DNA of 64,000 nt from Aliivibrio sifiae (lineage in GTDB: Bacteria > Pseudomonadota > Gammaproteobacteria > Enterobacterales > Vibrionaceae). Location: the NCBI RefSeq assembly GCF_002954705.1, contig NZ_MSCO01000001.1, forward strand, positions 2,216,865 to 2,280,864. The letters are read 5' to 3'. The notes beneath the pieces are model-generated. The model saw only the letters and a program-made list of their open reading frames with translations, did no database searches and was not told where the DNA came from. The position numbers and the translations under genes are program-made. Positions 9,993 to 20,205 of the stretch are shown here, one piece after another. The stretch's first letter is position 1. Every line of letters starts with the position of its first letter.

Positions 9993-10619
9993 ATGAAAAA
10001 AATTTTACTGTTATTATCATTGATGTCTTTCTATCTTCATGCAGAAACGCAGCAATTAGCTTGGGAACAACTCAAGCCTGAAGTAAAAACAGAAACCGTG
10101 ACATTACCTTCGGTAAACGATTCACAAAAAAAATTATTGGCTCAAGTACTGCAACTTCAATATCACAATGATGAATCGTCTCAGGACGAGCAAAAAGAAA
10201 TTATTGCTACATTAAAATCTCAAGGCATTGATGCTAAAAAAGCATTGGATGCAAGAGAACGCTTTATGGCTTCCGAACAATTAAAAGCAGAAACACTGAA
10301 CCATAAGATCGATGGAAAAACAGTGCGTATGCCTGGATTTATTGTTCCTATCGAATTCGATGGCTTAAAAGGTACTGATTTCTTACTCGTTCCTTATGCA
10401 GGAGCTTGTATACACTTACCTCCTCCTCCGGCTAACCAAATTGTACGCATCTCATACCCTCAAGGGTTTGAAGTAGAGAATATTCAATATCCTGTATGGG
10501 TTGAAGGGAAAATAAAAGCCGAAAAACAAACAGAAGATGTTTATCTCGTTGATGGAAAAACGAGGCTCACGATGGGCTATAAAATGGAAGGCGATCTTAT
10601 TGAGCGCTATTACGAATAA
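9993..10619 (+). CDS. Exported DUF3299 family protein
   Basis: The 208-residue protein starts with a signal peptide (ILLLLSLMSFYLHAE). The C-terminal half carries the DUF3299 hallmark: VRMPGFIVPIEFDG, FLLVPYAGACIHLPPPPANQIV and VWVEGK. The family is periplasmic, of unknown function, and often sits with ABC transport or permease genes. Here it is between an exported amidohydrolase and an OprB-like porin on the same strand, so the three may act together at the envelope; that is inference. The start has AAGGGA 7 nt upstream. Confidence 0.87.
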   Translation: MKKILLLLSLMSFYLHAETQQLAWEQLKPEVKTETVTLPSVNDSQKKLLAQVLQLQYHNDESSQDEQKEIIATLKSQGIDAKKALDARERFMASEQLKAETLNHKIDGKTVRMPGFIVPIEFDGLKGTDFLLVPYAGACIHLPPPPANQIVRISYPQGFEVENIQYPVWVEGKIKAEKQTEDVYLVDGKTRLTMGYKMEGDLIERYYE

Positions 10620-10680
10620 TTATGCCATCCAGAAAAAGATAGTCATATGAAGTCCTATTAACGTTTAGAGAATGATAACA

Positions 10681-11916
10681 ATGTCTATGAAAATATATGC
10701 ACCCTATAGTTTGTGTCTGCTAAGTGTAATCAGTGCATCTTCCGTTTTTGCAGAAACTAATTTCGGAAGTCCAGATACTGTTGATAACACCATCAAAGAA
10801 AATCAGCGCCAAAAACAATCATGGCGAGATGATTTAGCCAAACAGAAAAACCTAACTTTTGGTTTGGACTATCAAGTTCTAGCTTTACATGCGAATAATC
10901 CACAATCAGGAGGTGATAACAATGCCTCCTCTGGTGTCGCTCGTTTTTATGGTTCTTGGGATCTTATTGGTATCGACTCTAATAACACTGGCGGGTTCGT
11001 TTGGAAAATAGAACACCGACATGCATACAGTGATTTATCTCCAAAAGAGTTTTCATTCATCGGCAATGGGGTAGGTTATGCGGGCATGATTGGGCCTGCA
11101 TACAGCGACCAAGGTACTCGACTCACTAACCTGTATTGGAAACAAAAACTTAATGATGGGAAAACGTCATTCATGGTCGGTTTCTTAGATACAACTGATT
11201 ATGTTGATGTTTATGCACTAGCTAGCCCATGGACTGGTTTTAGTAACCTCGCTTTTAGCACGGGAGGCGGTGCCATTGGTTTACCTGATGACGGGATATT
11301 AGGCATTGCTGCCGGACACATGCTAAATGAAAACCTTTATGTTGTAGCAGGCCTTGCTGATGGCAAAGGGGATTCAAGTGAACCAATGGAAGGCTTTGAT
11401 ACCTTATTTAATGATCATAGGCTGTTTAGCTCATTTGAACTTGGTTGGACGTCATCTCAAGAGCAAATTTATACCGATAATATACACGTTACTTTTTGGA
11501 ATCTGGATGGAGACACTCGACACAGTAACTCTGCGAAACAAGAAGGTGGACAAGGGGTAAACTTCTCCGCAAGTTATTTTGCAACACCAATGATAATGCC
11601 TTTCTTACGAGGAGGAATATCTGACGGAGATGTTGCTTTATATGAGAAATCCCTGACTGCTGGTGTAGGTTATTTTGGCTTACTTAGTGACAAAAACACG
11701 TTAGGGTTTGCAGTAAATTGGAGCGAGGTAAATGAAGACTTATCAGATGCATTTCGTGTTAATCAATCAGACCAAATTACATCAGAAATTTATTATCATA
11801 TTGCGGTAAATGAGTTTTTCCAGATAACGCCTGATCTTCAATACATTAAAGATCCTGCTTTTTCAGATGAAAGTAGCACATGGATTGTCGGCTTAAGAGC
11901 CAGAATAGTGATTTAA
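10681..11916 (+). CDS. OprB-like carbohydrate porin / outer membrane beta-barrel
   Basis: The protein (411 residues from this start) begins with a signal peptide (APYSLCLLSVISASSVFAET) and continues as alternating amphipathic strands typical of outer-membrane barrels. The pattern SSGVARFYGSWDL, NLYWKQKL, FMVGFLDTTDYVDVYALASPW, LYVVAGLADG and the C-terminal ITPDLQYIKDPA fits the carbohydrate-selective OprB porin family. In-frame ATGs lie at 10672, 10681 and 10687; AGAGA is too close to 10672, so 10681 or 10687 is more likely. Substrate unknown; neighbours are the DUF3299 and amidohydrolase genes. Confidence 0.82.
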   Translation: MSMKIYAPYSLCLLSVISASSVFAETNFGSPDTVDNTIKENQRQKQSWRDDLAKQKNLTFGLDYQVLALHANNPQSGGDNNASSGVARFYGSWDLIGIDSNNTGGFVWKIEHRHAYSDLSPKEFSFIGNGVGYAGMIGPAYSDQGTRLTNLYWKQKLNDGKTSFMVGFLDTTDYVDVYALASPWTGFSNLAFSTGGGAIGLPDDGILGIAAGHMLNENLYVVAGLADGKGDSSEPMEGFDTLFNDHRLFSSFELGWTSSQEQIYTDNIHVTFWNLDGDTRHSNSAKQEGGQGVNFSASYFATPMIMPFLRGGISDGDVALYEKSLTAGVGYFGLLSDKNTLGFAVNWSEVNEDLSDAFRVNQSDQITSEIYYHIAVNEFFQITPDLQYIKDPAFSDESSTWIVGLRARIVI

Positions 11917-11935
11917 TTTCTTCATAAAAAAGATA

Positions 11936-11968
11936 AAAAAATAGCCATCACATGTGATGGCTATTTTT
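11936..11968. terminator. Bidirectional terminator between the porin gene and dnaJ
   Basis: A perfect 22-nt palindrome (TAGCCATCAC and its complement, 11942-11963) is flanked by A and T runs, so it can end both the porin transcript and the dnaJ transcript. Confidence 0.92.
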
Positions 11969-11982
11969 ATTTAATAATTAAC

Positions 11983-13128
11983 TTATTTAGTTAAATCATC
12001 AAAGAAGTTCTTAACGCCTGATAAGAAACCTTCTGATTTAGGGTTATGCTTCATCGCATCTTTGCCATCAAAAGATTCTTGGAATTCTTGTAGCAATTCT
12101 TTTTGACGCTTAGTCAGTTTAACTGGAGTTTCAACAATCAGTTTAACGATTAAGTCACCAGCACTGTGCGTACGAACGCCTTTAACACCCTTACCACGCA
12201 TACGGAACATACGGCCCGTTTGAGTTTCTAGAGGTACTTTCAAGCTTACGCGACCATCAAGAGTAGGAACTTCAACTTCACCACCTAAAGCAGCCATCGT
12301 AAAGCTTACTGGTACTTCACAGTATAAGTTGTTACCGTCACGCTCAAAGATGTTGTGTTCTTTTACGTGAACTTGTACATATAGATCGCCTGCTGGAGCG
12401 CCGTGCTCTCCCGCTTCACCTTCGCCAGATAGACGAATACGGTCACCAGTATCAACACCAGATGGGATCTTAACATTAAGTGTTTTTGTCTTTTGAACTC
12501 GACCTTCACCATGACAAGAGTTACATGGGTCTTTAATGATCTTACCTTTACCGTGACATGTAGGACAAGCCTGTTGTACAGCAAAGAAACCTTGACGCAT
12601 TTGAACTTGGCCGTGACCATGACAAGTGCTACAAGTTGATGAAGATGTACCTTTCTTAGCACCAGTTCCTTCACATGGGTCACAAGACACTAATGTTGGT
12701 ACTTCAATCTCTTTATCACAACCACGAACCGCTTCTTCTAGCGTAAGTTCCATGTTGTAACGTAAATCTGAACCGCGTTGTGCACGTTGCTGACCACCGC
12801 CACGACGGCCGCCACCAAAAATATCACCGAACACATCACCAAAGATATCGCCGAAGTCACCTTGACCGCCGCCAAAGCCGCCGCCACCGCCCATACCACC
12901 TTGTTCAAAGGCTGCATGACCGTATTGATCATAAGCTGAACGCTTTTGAGCATCCGTTAAGATTTCATACGCCACTTTTACTTCTTTAAACTTTTCTGGC
13001 GCTGTTTCATCGCCCTGATTACGGTCAGGGTGGAACTTCATCGCTAGACGTTTATAGGCTTTCTTAATATCACGCTCTGAAGCATCGCGGCTTACACCTA
13101 ATACTTCATATAAATCACGTTTAGACAT
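11983..13128 (-). CDS. dnaJ: Chaperone protein DnaJ
   Basis: DnaJ is the Hsp40 co-chaperone that stimulates the DnaK ATPase and delivers substrates. The 381-residue protein has the J domain with HPD in MKFHPDRN (residues 1-70), a Gly/Phe-rich linker, four CxxCxGxG zinc motifs ([32 protein letters not shown]) and the C-terminal substrate domain. I start it at 13128 ([11 protein letters not shown]), which matches the family and has GGTGA upstream, and reject the 19-codon extension to 13185. It follows dnaK with an unusually long 323-nt gap. Confidence 0.97.
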   Translation of the reverse strand: MSKRDLYEVLGVSRDASERDIKKAYKRLAMKFHPDRNQGDETAPEKFKEVKVAYEILTDAQKRSAYDQYGHAAFEQGGMGGGGGFGGGQGDFGDIFGDVFGDIFGGGRRGGGQQRAQRGSDLRYNMELTLEEAVRGCDKEIEVPTLVSCDPCEGTGAKKGTSSSTCSTCHGHGQVQMRQGFFAVQQACPTCHGKGKIIKDPCNSCHGEGRVQKTKTLNVKIPSGVDTGDRIRLSGEGEAGEHGAPAGDLYVQVHVKEHNIFERDGNNLYCEVPVSFTMAALGGEVEVPTLDGRVSLKVPLETQTGRMFRMRGKGVKGVRTHSAGDLIVKLIVETPVKLTKRQKELLQEFQESFDGKDAMKHNPKSEGFLSGVKNFFDDLTK

Positions 13129-13181
13129 GCTTTGGTCACCAATTCTTTGATACCGCGGGTTACAACACCATCGGTATGAGT

Positions 13182-13230
13182 TCAATCTAGATAATCAGGT
13201 TCAAGGTTCGAGAATGATTATCTAGATTGA
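13182..13230. repeat. Perfect 16-bp inverted repeat between dnaK and dnaJ
   Basis: TCAATCTAGATAATCA at 13182-13197 is the exact complement of 13215-13230, with a 17-nt loop. There is no U tract in the dnaK direction, so this is a stable hairpin rather than a classical terminator. Confidence 0.8.
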
Positions 13231-13358
13231 CCTATTAATTACGAATTTGCGGGCGGTAGAGAAAACTCCAACGCCCGCAATATATTTTTTCATTCGAAGC
13301 ATTCAAGATATAAGGCTTTTGCTCTTCTCTTAAATGACTAAGGCAATGATTTCTTTAA

Positions 13359-13442
13359 GCTAGAAGTGTTAAGTCCAAGAAGGAAGCGCGGAGTTTGCGA
13401 ACGCAAATGAGCACTTTCGACGCAGGAATTACCCCTTCTAGC
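13359..13442. repeat. Candidate dispersed repeat element with terminal inverted repeats
   Basis: The ends GCTAGAAGTGTTAA and TTACCCCTTCTAGC form a 14-nt inverted repeat with two mismatches. Inside is a small hairpin, TTTGCG-AA-CGCAAA, within GCGCGGAGTTTGCGAACGCA. Similar GCGCGGAGTTT..AAATGAGCA sequences are, as I recall, common dispersed repeats in Aliivibrio and Photobacterium; that part needs a genome search. Confidence 0.6.
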
Positions 13443-13451
13443 GACAAGAAA

Positions 13452-15356
13452 TTACTTGTCTTTTACTTCTTCGAACTCAGCGTCTACTACATCATCTTCT
13501 TGCTTAGGTTGCTCACCCGCTTCAGCACCTTGTTGTGCTTGAGCTTTCTGTTGAGCGATTTCCATTAGCTTTTGTGCTGCTTGCATTAGCTCTTGAGTTT
13601 TCGCATCGATTGCTTCTTTATCATCGCCTGACTTAACGTCTTCTAGTGCTTTGATTGCTGCTTCGATTTTTTCTTTCTCGTCAGCTGGAAGTGCATCGCC
13701 TGCTTCTTCGATTTGTTTCTTCGTACCGTGGATCATTTGATCCGCTTGGTTACGTGCTGTTACTAGCTCTTCGAACTTTTTGTCCGCGTCTTTGTTAGCT
13801 TCAGCTTCTTGTACCATTGCTTCGATTTCTTCGTCTGTTAGACCACCAGAAGCTTGGATTGTGATCTTCTGCTCTTTACCAGTCGATTTGTCTTTAGCAG
13901 ATACATTTAGGATACCATCAGCATCTAGATCGAATGTTACTTCGATTTGTGGCATGCCACGTGGTGCTGCTTGGATACCTTCTAGGTTAAATTGACCTAG
14001 AGATTTGTTGTATGTTGCTTGCTTACGCTCACCTTGAAGTACGTGGATTGTTACCGCACTTTGGTTATCTTCAGCAGTTGAGAACGTTTGGTCCGCTTTA
14101 GTTGGGATCGTTGTGTTCTTCTCGATTAGCTTAGTCATTACACCGCCCATCGTTTCGATACCGAAAGACAGAGGAGTAACATCTAGAAGAAGTACATCTT
14201 TAACGTCACCAGCTAGTACGCCACCTTGAACTGCAGCACCCATTGCTACTGCTTCATCAGGGTTTACGTCACGGCGAGCTTCTTTGCCGAAGAAATCAGC
14301 AACTTTAGCTTGAACCATAGGCATACGTGTTTGACCACCGACTAGGATTACGTCAGTGATTTCGCTTACTGATAAATCAGCATCAGCTAGAGCAACTTTT
14401 AGTGGTTCAAGAGTACGAACTACTAGGTCTTCAACTAGAGATTCTAGTTTTGCACGCGTTACTTTAACGTTCATGTGCTTAGGACCAGTCGCATCAGCAG
14501 TAACGTAAGGAAGGTTTACGTCAGTTTGTTGAGCTGAAGATAATTCAATCTTCGCTTTTTCTGCTGCTTCTTTAACACGTTGCATTGCTAGAGGATCAGT
14601 TTTAAGGTCGATGCCTTGCTCTTTCTTAAACTCATCTACTAGGAAGTTGATCATACGGTTATCAAAATCTTCACCACCTAGGTGAGTATCGCCGTTTGTT
14701 GCCAGAACTTCGAAAGTTTGCTCGCCATCAACGTTGTCGATTTCAATGATAGAGATATCGAACGTACCACCACCAAGATCGTATACAGCGATAGTGCGAT
14801 CGCCGCCTTTTTTGTCTAGACCGTAAGCTAGTGCTGCTGCTGTTGGTTCATTGATGATACGTTTAACATCAAGACCAGCAATACGACCAGCATCTTTAGT
14901 TGCTTGACGTTGAGCATCGTTAAAGTAAGCAGGAACAGTAACTACTGCGCCAGTAACTTCTTCGCCTAGGAAATCTTCAGCTGTTTTCTTCATTTTCTTA
15001 AGAATTTCAGCAGAAACTTGAGGAGCAGCCATTTTTTGGCCTTGCGCTTCAACCCAAGCATCACCGTTGTCAGCTTTAACGATTTTGTAAGGCATGATTT
15101 CGATATCACGTTGAACTTCTTCGTCTTCGAAACGACGACCGATCAGACGCTTAATCGCAAATAATGTGTTTTGTGGGTTAGTAATCGCTTGACGTTTAGC
15201 TGGCTGACCTACAAGAGTTTCGCCATCTGTGTATGCAATTACCGATGCCGTTGTACGTTCACCCTCTGCATTCTCTAAAATACGTGGCGTGTCGCCATCT
15301 AAAACAGCAACACAAGAGTTAGTTGTACCTAAGTCAATACCAATGATCTTACCCAT
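13452..15356 (-). CDS. dnaK: Chaperone protein DnaK (Hsp70)
   Basis: DnaK is the cytoplasmic Hsp70 ATPase that folds and protects proteins with DnaJ and GrpE. The 634-residue protein shows the three Hsp70 signatures: [12 protein letters not shown] at the N-terminus, [17 protein letters not shown] near 197 and [14 protein letters not shown] near 340, then the substrate-binding domain and an acidic tail with the conserved terminal [14 protein letters not shown] sigma-32 promoter lies at 15448-15474. dnaJ follows downstream on the same strand. Confidence 0.99.
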   Translation of the reverse strand: MGKIIGIDLGTTNSCVAVLDGDTPRILENAEGERTTASVIAYTDGETLVGQPAKRQAITNPQNTLFAIKRLIGRRFEDEEVQRDIEIMPYKIVKADNGDAWVEAQGQKMAAPQVSAEILKKMKKTAEDFLGEEVTGAVVTVPAYFNDAQRQATKDAGRIAGLDVKRIINEPTAAALAYGLDKKGGDRTIAVYDLGGGTFDISIIEIDNVDGEQTFEVLATNGDTHLGGEDFDNRMINFLVDEFKKEQGIDLKTDPLAMQRVKEAAEKAKIELSSAQQTDVNLPYVTADATGPKHMNVKVTRAKLESLVEDLVVRTLEPLKVALADADLSVSEITDVILVGGQTRMPMVQAKVADFFGKEARRDVNPDEAVAMGAAVQGGVLAGDVKDVLLLDVTPLSFGIETMGGVMTKLIEKNTTIPTKADQTFSTAEDNQSAVTIHVLQGERKQATYNKSLGQFNLEGIQAAPRGMPQIEVTFDLDADGILNVSAKDKSTGKEQKITIQASGGLTDEEIEAMVQEAEANKDADKKFEELVTARNQADQMIHGTKKQIEEAGDALPADEKEKIEAAIKALEDVKSGDDKEAIDAKTQELMQAAQKLMEIAQQKAQAQQGAEAGEQPKQEDDVVDAEFEEVKDK

Positions 15357-15447
15357 CAGGTTCTCTCCAATTTATCTATTTAAACTTATCCAAAACAACT
15401 TGAATAAGGGTTGGGACTGAATCCCATAATTCATTCTATGACTAATT

Positions 15448-15474
15448 AATAAGGGCGCTAAATCACAATTCAAG
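15448..15474 (-). promoter_or_regulatory. Heat-shock (sigma-32) promoter of dnaK
   Basis: On the minus strand, CTTGAAT (15474-15468) is followed after 12 nt by CCCTTATT (15455-15448), close to the sigma-32 consensus CTTGAAA-N11-16-CCCCATNT. It lies about 90 nt upstream of the dnaK start. Confidence 0.75.
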
Positions 15475-15512
15475 GGAAACAATAAAAAAAATTCAATTTT
15501 ATTTTCATCTGC

Positions 15513-15544
15513 ACAAAAAAAAGCCTAACAATCATGTCAGGCTT
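15513..15544 (-). terminator. Terminator downstream of the exported protein gene
   Basis: AAGCCTAACA (15521-15530) pairs with TGTCAGGCTT (15535-15544) with one G-U pair; on the minus strand it is followed by a run of eight U. It ends the 15576-16523 transcript before dnaK. Confidence 0.85.
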
Positions 15545-15575
15545 GTCGTTCGGAATACTCTTTGACCACATCGAC

Positions 15576-16523
15576 TTAGTTAGAATCTTGACAATTCATC
15601 ACATCAAAATCAATTGGCGGCGGGTTTTGCTGCCACTCTTCTTTAGTTAAATAGGTTTTACCACCAGCTTTAACATATGGACTATTGTCATCAACAATCA
15701 ATAACCCCTCATCAGCGACAGTTCCCATGTAATACCACGTCGGTGTAGTTGTTAAATATTGAAAACGACTACCACCAGCTCCCGGTAAATAATTGGCATT
15801 AGATAAGTCACCATGAGAAACCGACGTATTCACCGTTGGGTAATAATCTGCACCGGTACTAATTAATATTTTGGCCTGACTAACATCTTGCTTGCCTTGT
15901 GGCTTATCTGGAACCAACCACGCTTTCATTCGAACAAAAGCTGCCAAAACATTTTCACCATCAATGGCAACCTTACTGGTTCCGCCATGCAATGGATAAT
16001 GATCTGGATGTAAGGCATATTCTTTTAACCCATCATTCGAACGACGATACGGCACATCTTCAATGTATTTAATAATGTTATGAGAATAATAAGCAGCCCA
16101 AGATACTGACGCTCTATTTTCCGTCGCATTAACCCATTCAGCAGTCAGTGGGTTCATTGTTCCATCAGTCGATTGAAGCAACCACATATCGGCGTCACCA
16201 ATAACGACTCGAACATTTTTTGCTGTATTTTTTTGAGCTTCAAAGACAGTAAACCATTGAGTCATTCCACCCCAAGGATCTGAAGTGGTTATGCTTTTAT
16301 CTATAATTTCATTAGCCCAATATGACGGTGCCGCATCTCCACGCGGTATGCCTTGTACAATCGTCGCACCATGAGCCCAAGCAGATGTCTCTGGGGCATT
16401 ATATAACTTGGCATCATTTGCTAAAGCCATTGAGCTGTATGTATCAGAAGCGACTACATGCGCAGCAAAACTCAACGGTGTATATAAGCAAAGAACACTA
16501 CATAGCAGTGATGATATTTTCAT
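15576..16523 (-). CDS. Exported protein of unknown function
   Basis: The product (315 residues from this start) has a signal peptide, KISSLLCSVLCLYTPLSFAA, and is therefore exported. I do not recognise the family. The mature protein is rich in aromatic residues, with motifs such as PSYWANEIIDKSI, VVIGDADMWLLQ, WAAYYSHNIIKYI and STGADYYPTVN, suggesting a beta-rich secreted protein or lectin-like fold. I prefer the internal ATG at 16523 over 16535 because GGAAAT lies upstream and the signal peptide then starts properly. It is monocistronic between grpE and dnaK. Confidence 0.7.
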   Translation of the reverse strand: MKISSLLCSVLCLYTPLSFAAHVVASDTYSSMALANDAKLYNAPETSAWAHGATIVQGIPRGDAAPSYWANEIIDKSITTSDPWGGMTQWFTVFEAQKNTAKNVRVVIGDADMWLLQSTDGTMNPLTAEWVNATENRASVSWAAYYSHNIIKYIEDVPYRRSNDGLKEYALHPDHYPLHGGTSKVAIDGENVLAAFVRMKAWLVPDKPQGKQDVSQAKILISTGADYYPTVNTSVSHGDLSNANYLPGAGGSRFQYLTTTPTWYYMGTVADEGLLIVDDNSPYVKAGGKTYLTKEEWQQNPPPIDFDVMNCQDSN

Positions 16524-16672
16524 ATTAATTTCCATTAACCCAACTAAATTTCTTCATCCATGATGAGTAAAATATAATAGAAAACAATGCTAACGTCATA
16601 GCAATATGCAACTTATAGATAAACCTTTGAAGTCCATTCCTTATTTATAAGAGTGATTCTAAAAATAAAAAC

Positions 16673-16703
16673 AAAAAAAGCGACATCACTGCTGACATCG
16701 CTT
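16673..16703 (-). terminator. Terminator of grpE
   Basis: On the minus strand AAAGCGATGTCA and TGATGTCGCTTT pair with two G-U pairs around a GCAG loop, followed by a seven-base U run. Confidence 0.85.
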
Positions 16704-16730
16704 TGTTTTTATCATTTAATTAAAAAATAA

Positions 16731-17315
16731 TTATTGAGCAACCATTACCATTGCTGGGCGCAGCACTTGCTCATTTAATGAGTAGCCTTTTTGCATCACA
16801 ATCATTACCGTATTTGACTCATGGTCAGGGCTTGCTTGCATACCAATCGCTTGATGAAGTTCAGGATTAAATGCTTCGCCAACTGGATTAATCACTGTTA
16901 GACCAAACTTTTCAACCGTTGAAATAAACGTTTGTAGTGTTAATTCAACACCTTCAAGCAAGGCTTTCGCCGCTTCATTTTCTTTATCGCCATTCTCAAG
17001 AGCACGCTCTAGATTATCGATAACAGGAAGCAGTTCACCAGCAAACTTTTTCAACGCATATTTACGCGCTTTATCAATATCACCTTCAGCACGACGACGA
17101 ACATTTTGCTCTTCTGCTTTAGCTCGTAAAACCGCATCTTGTTGGTCTTTAAGCTGTGCTTGGCTTGCAAGTAATGCAGCTTCTAGTTCCGCGATTTTTG
17201 CTTCTTGGTTATCTTCTGCAGATTCATTCCACTCAACATCAGCCTCTGTACCAACGGCTTCAATGTGATCTTCTACTACTGCTTCTTCGTTAACTTTGTT
17301 TTCTTCGTTGTTCAT
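16731..17315 (-). CDS. grpE: Nucleotide exchange factor GrpE
   Basis: GrpE releases ADP from DnaK. The 194-residue protein has an acidic N-terminus, a long coiled-coil region (about 38-85: [18 protein letters not shown]), the conserved [20 protein letters not shown] and the C-terminal beta domain with [12 protein letters not shown] and VLQKGY-like [21 protein letters not shown] spread over its last 21 residues. It is separated from dnaK by one gene and has its own sigma-32 promoter at 17411-17438. It is divergent from nadK, as in many gammaproteobacteria. Confidence 0.97.
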   Translation of the reverse strand: MNNEENKVNEEAVVEDHIEAVGTEADVEWNESAEDNQEAKIAELEAALLASQAQLKDQQDAVLRAKAEEQNVRRRAEGDIDKARKYALKKFAGELLPVIDNLERALENGDKENEAAKALLEGVELTLQTFISTVEKFGLTVINPVGEAFNPELHQAIGMQASPDHESNTVMIVMQKGYSLNEQVLRPAMVMVAQ

Positions 17316-17410
17316 TACTGCTTCTCCAGAATGCTAATGATTAGCTATATAAAGCGATCTTAATACAAACCAAGGCATCGCTCTATAAGCAAATTAAAAC
17401 TTTGTCATTA

Positions 17411-17438
17411 TTATGGGGACTAAATAAAGCGATTCAAG
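17411..17438 (-). promoter_or_regulatory. Heat-shock (sigma-32) promoter of grpE
   Basis: On the minus strand CTTGAAT (17438-17432), a 13-nt spacer, then CCCCATAA (17418-17411): an excellent match to the sigma-32 consensus. It lies about 96 nt upstream of the grpE start in the divergent grpE-nadK region. Confidence 0.85.
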
Positions 17439-17482
17439 CATAATAGTACTAATTGTAACATTTGTTGCCCATTTCATGACGG

Positions 17483-18376
17483 ATGATGGATATGAAAACA
17501 GCCTTTAACGTTATCGCAATCATTGGTAAACCAAGAGACCCAAGTGCAGTAAAAACACATTTAGCTCTCTACAATTGGCTTACTGGATTAAATTACCCTG
17601 TATTGATCGATAGCCGTTTACGTGAAGCCCTACCTGATATTCCCGATGAACACTTTAATCACCTATTAAAATTAGGCGAACAAGCCGACCTTGCTATTGT
17701 TGTCGGTGGTGATGGAAATATGCTAGGTGCCGCTCGCGTTCTATCCCGTTTCGATATCTCTGTCATTGGTGTTAATAGAGGCAATCTTGGCTTTCTAACC
17801 GACCTTGATCCTGATAATTTTGAAGAGCCACTACAGGCTGTATTAAATGGTGAATTCGTCAAAGAAGAGCGTTTTTTATTAGAAGCTGAAGTTCATCGTC
17901 ATGGTCAGGTTAAAAGTCACAATACCGCTTTTAACGAGGTCGTTCTTCATCCCGGTCAAGTCGCTCATATGATAGAATTTGAGGTCTATATTGATGAAAG
18001 TTTTGCTTTCTCACAACGTTCAGATGGTTTAATCATCTCAACGCCAACAGGATCTACCGCTTATTCTCTTTCTGGTGGCGGTCCCATTCTGTCACCAAAC
18101 CTAAATGCAATCTCAATAGTCCCAATGTTTCCGCATACTCTTTCAAGCCGACCATTGGTTGTTGAAGGTAAGCGTCACATTAAATTATTCATCTCACCAG
18201 AAAATCGTAGTTCATTAGAAGTGAGTTGTGATGGACAAGTATCTTTACCGGTTAGTCCTGGAGATGAAGTTCATATTTTCCAAAGCCCAAGCAAGCTAAA
18301 GCTTATTCACCCTAAAGATTATAGCTACTATCATGTACTTAGAAATAAACTTGGTTGGTCAAGTAAACTCTTCTAA
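17483..18376 (+). CDS. nadK: NAD kinase
   Basis: NadK phosphorylates NAD to NADP with ATP. The 297-residue protein has the GGDGN motif in [14 protein letters not shown], the [13 protein letters not shown] segment and the C-terminal [16 protein letters not shown] region that shape the active site. ATGs at 17483, 17486 and 17492 are in frame; [17 protein letters not shown] is the conserved start region, so 17492 is also possible. It is divergent from grpE and is followed by the LexA-controlled recN gene. Confidence 0.97.
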   Translation: MMDMKTAFNVIAIIGKPRDPSAVKTHLALYNWLTGLNYPVLIDSRLREALPDIPDEHFNHLLKLGEQADLAIVVGGDGNMLGAARVLSRFDISVIGVNRGNLGFLTDLDPDNFEEPLQAVLNGEFVKEERFLLEAEVHRHGQVKSHNTAFNEVVLHPGQVAHMIEFEVYIDESFAFSQRSDGLIISTPTGSTAYSLSGGGPILSPNLNAISIVPMFPHTLSSRPLVVEGKRHIKLFISPENRSSLEVSCDGQVSLPVSPGDEVHIFQSPSKLKLIHPKDYSYYHVLRNKLGWSSKLF

Positions 18377-18429
18377 TCTCTAAATACAGATAAAGATAAG
18401 CCACTCACAAAAAGTTAATTTAAACTTTA

Positions 18430-18467
18430 CTGTATAAAGAAACAGTATATACTGTTTCTTTATACAG
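18430..18467. promoter_or_regulatory. Double LexA operator of recN
   Basis: Two perfect SOS boxes of form CTGT-N8-ACAG lie at 18430-18445 and 18452-18467. They are inverted copies of each other, so the whole 18429-18468 segment is one 40-bp palindrome. They sit 35 nt before the recN start, as expected for a strongly LexA-repressed gene. Confidence 0.92.
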
Positions 18468-18502
18468 TGTTTTTAGTGTTTAAATTTCACAGAGAATGGC
18501 TT

Positions 18503-20170
18503 ATGTTGGCACATATCAAAATTACTCATTTCGCAATTGTAAAATCATTAGAGCTTGATTTAACCAAAGGCATGACCACTATTACTGGTGAGACTGGTGC
18601 AGGTAAATCTATTGCTATTGATGCACTTGGTTTATGTTTAGGCGATCGCGCCGAAGCTTCTATGGTTCGCCAAGGAGAAGAGAAAGCAGAGATCACCGTA
18701 CTCTTCACATTAGAAAATAACCTAAATGCTAAACGATGGTTAGAAGACAATGAACTCTATGATGGTAATGAGTGTATTTTACGCCGCGTAATCACCAAAG
18801 AAGGCCGTTCTCGCGGCTTTATCAATGGTAGCCCTGTTCCTGCAGCACAACTAAAAACACTAGGTCATCTACTGATCAATATTCACGGACAGCATGCTCA
18901 CCATGAATTAATGAAGCCTGACTATCAACTGAATATGTTAGATCAGTATGCGGGGCATGTTTCTTTACTAAATAAAACTCGTAGCCGCTATCAAGCATGG
19001 CGCCAAGCGGATAACTCTCTTAAGCAGTTCATTAAAAATAGTCAACAAAATGAAGCTCAAAAGCAATTAATTGAATATCAAATAAAAGAATTAAACGAAT
19101 TAGCTTTAGGCGAAGAAGAATTCGTACAGCTAGAAGAAGATCATAAACGCCTTTCTAATTCTGGTGAATTAGTTGATTACTGCCAACAAGCAGTATCTGT
19201 TCTATATGAAAATGATGAAGTAAATGCACTTCAATTGCTGCAATATGCGAACAATCATATCCAGCAACTTGGTCAATTAGATCCTCAACTAGCACCATTA
19301 TCAGAAATGCTTAATGAAGCAATGATTCAAGTTGAAGAAGCTACTCATGAGTTAAAAAACTATTTAGATTGTATCGATGTCGATCCTGAGCAAATAGCAT
19401 TTGTTGAAGAGCGTTTTAGCCGAGTAATGTCTATGGCTAAAAAACATCACGTACTTGCTGAAGAATTGTATGAACACCATCAACAATTATTAGCAGAATA
19501 CGATCGTCTTGATTGCTCAGATGAAAAACGTGAGCAACGAGAGCAAGAAGTCGAAGAGCTAAAACTGCACTTTTTAGAAGCAGCCCATAAGCTCACAAAG
19601 AGCCGTCAACGTTATGCAAAAGAATTAAACAACAAAATCACCGAAAGTATGCAAACGTTAAGCATGGAAAAAGCGGTATTTGATATCCAAATAGAAAGCG
19701 ATGGTGTCACTAAAATATCACCGCTTGGTATAGATACCTTATGCTTTAAAGTTTCAACAAACCCAGGTCAACCTTTGCACCCTATCGCAAAAGTAGCCTC
19801 TGGTGGTGAGTTATCTCGTATCTCATTAGCAATTCAAGTAATCACCGCTCAAAAAGTCGATACGCCAAGTTTGATTTTTGATGAAGTTGATGTGGGTATT
19901 AGTGGGCCAACCGCCGCAGTCGTTGGCAAAATGCTACGAACTCTTGGTGAATCAACCCAAGTACTTTGTGTTACCCATCTGCCTCAGGTTGCAGGTTGCG
20001 GACATAACCAATTATTTGTTGCTAAGCACACCAACTCAGGTAAAACAGAAACTCAAATACGAGCATTAAGCACAGAAGAGCGCATCGAAGAGTTAGCTCG
20101 TTTACTAGGTGGTACACAAATTACAGACCACACATTAGCGAATGCAAAAGAGTTACTAAATGCCGCTTAA
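18503..20170 (+). CDS. recN: DNA repair protein RecN
   Basis: RecN is an SMC-like ATPase that acts early in double-strand break repair and is strongly SOS-induced. The 555-residue protein starts [13 protein letters not shown], has Walker A GETGAGKS near residue 30, a long central coiled coil (about 150-360), the ABC signature VASGGELSR and Walker [14 protein letters not shown] chose the ATG at 18503 because the family starts here and the upstream extension to 18467 overlaps the LexA site. Confidence 0.98.
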   Translation: MLAHIKITHFAIVKSLELDLTKGMTTITGETGAGKSIAIDALGLCLGDRAEASMVRQGEEKAEITVLFTLENNLNAKRWLEDNELYDGNECILRRVITKEGRSRGFINGSPVPAAQLKTLGHLLINIHGQHAHHELMKPDYQLNMLDQYAGHVSLLNKTRSRYQAWRQADNSLKQFIKNSQQNEAQKQLIEYQIKELNELALGEEEFVQLEEDHKRLSNSGELVDYCQQAVSVLYENDEVNALQLLQYANNHIQQLGQLDPQLAPLSEMLNEAMIQVEEATHELKNYLDCIDVDPEQIAFVEERFSRVMSMAKKHHVLAEELYEHHQQLLAEYDRLDCSDEKREQREQEVEELKLHFLEAAHKLTKSRQRYAKELNNKITESMQTLSMEKAVFDIQIESDGVTKISPLGIDTLCFKVSTNPGQPLHPIAKVASGGELSRISLAIQVITAQKVDTPSLIFDEVDVGISGPTAAVVGKMLRTLGESTQVLCVTHLPQVAGCGHNQLFVAKHTNSGKTETQIRALSTEERIEELARLLGGTQITDHTLANAKELLNAA

Positions 20171-20205
20171 TTACAACAATTTACTACTGATATAACCTCA
20201 AAAAG

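Larger units (their letters stand above)
13129..13451. other. Long dnaK-dnaJ intergenic region with structured repeats
   Basis: No gene is visible in these 323 bases. They hold a perfect 16-bp inverted repeat (13182-13197 with 13215-13230), a 9-bp GC-rich hairpin (13247-13255 with 13272-13280) and an 84-bp repeat-like element (13359-13442). In many gammaproteobacteria dnaK and dnaJ are much closer, so these structures may set the ratio of the two products or stabilise the dnaK mRNA end. Confidence 0.75.

Noticed and set aside
12363-12989. Several open frames inside dnaJ on both strands
   Set aside because: They arise from the Gly-rich and Cys-rich repetitive codons of dnaJ and have low-complexity products.
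13247-13280. GC-rich hairpin as dnaK terminator
   Set aside because: In the dnaK direction no U tract follows; dnaJ lies downstream on the same strand, so a full terminator is unlikely.
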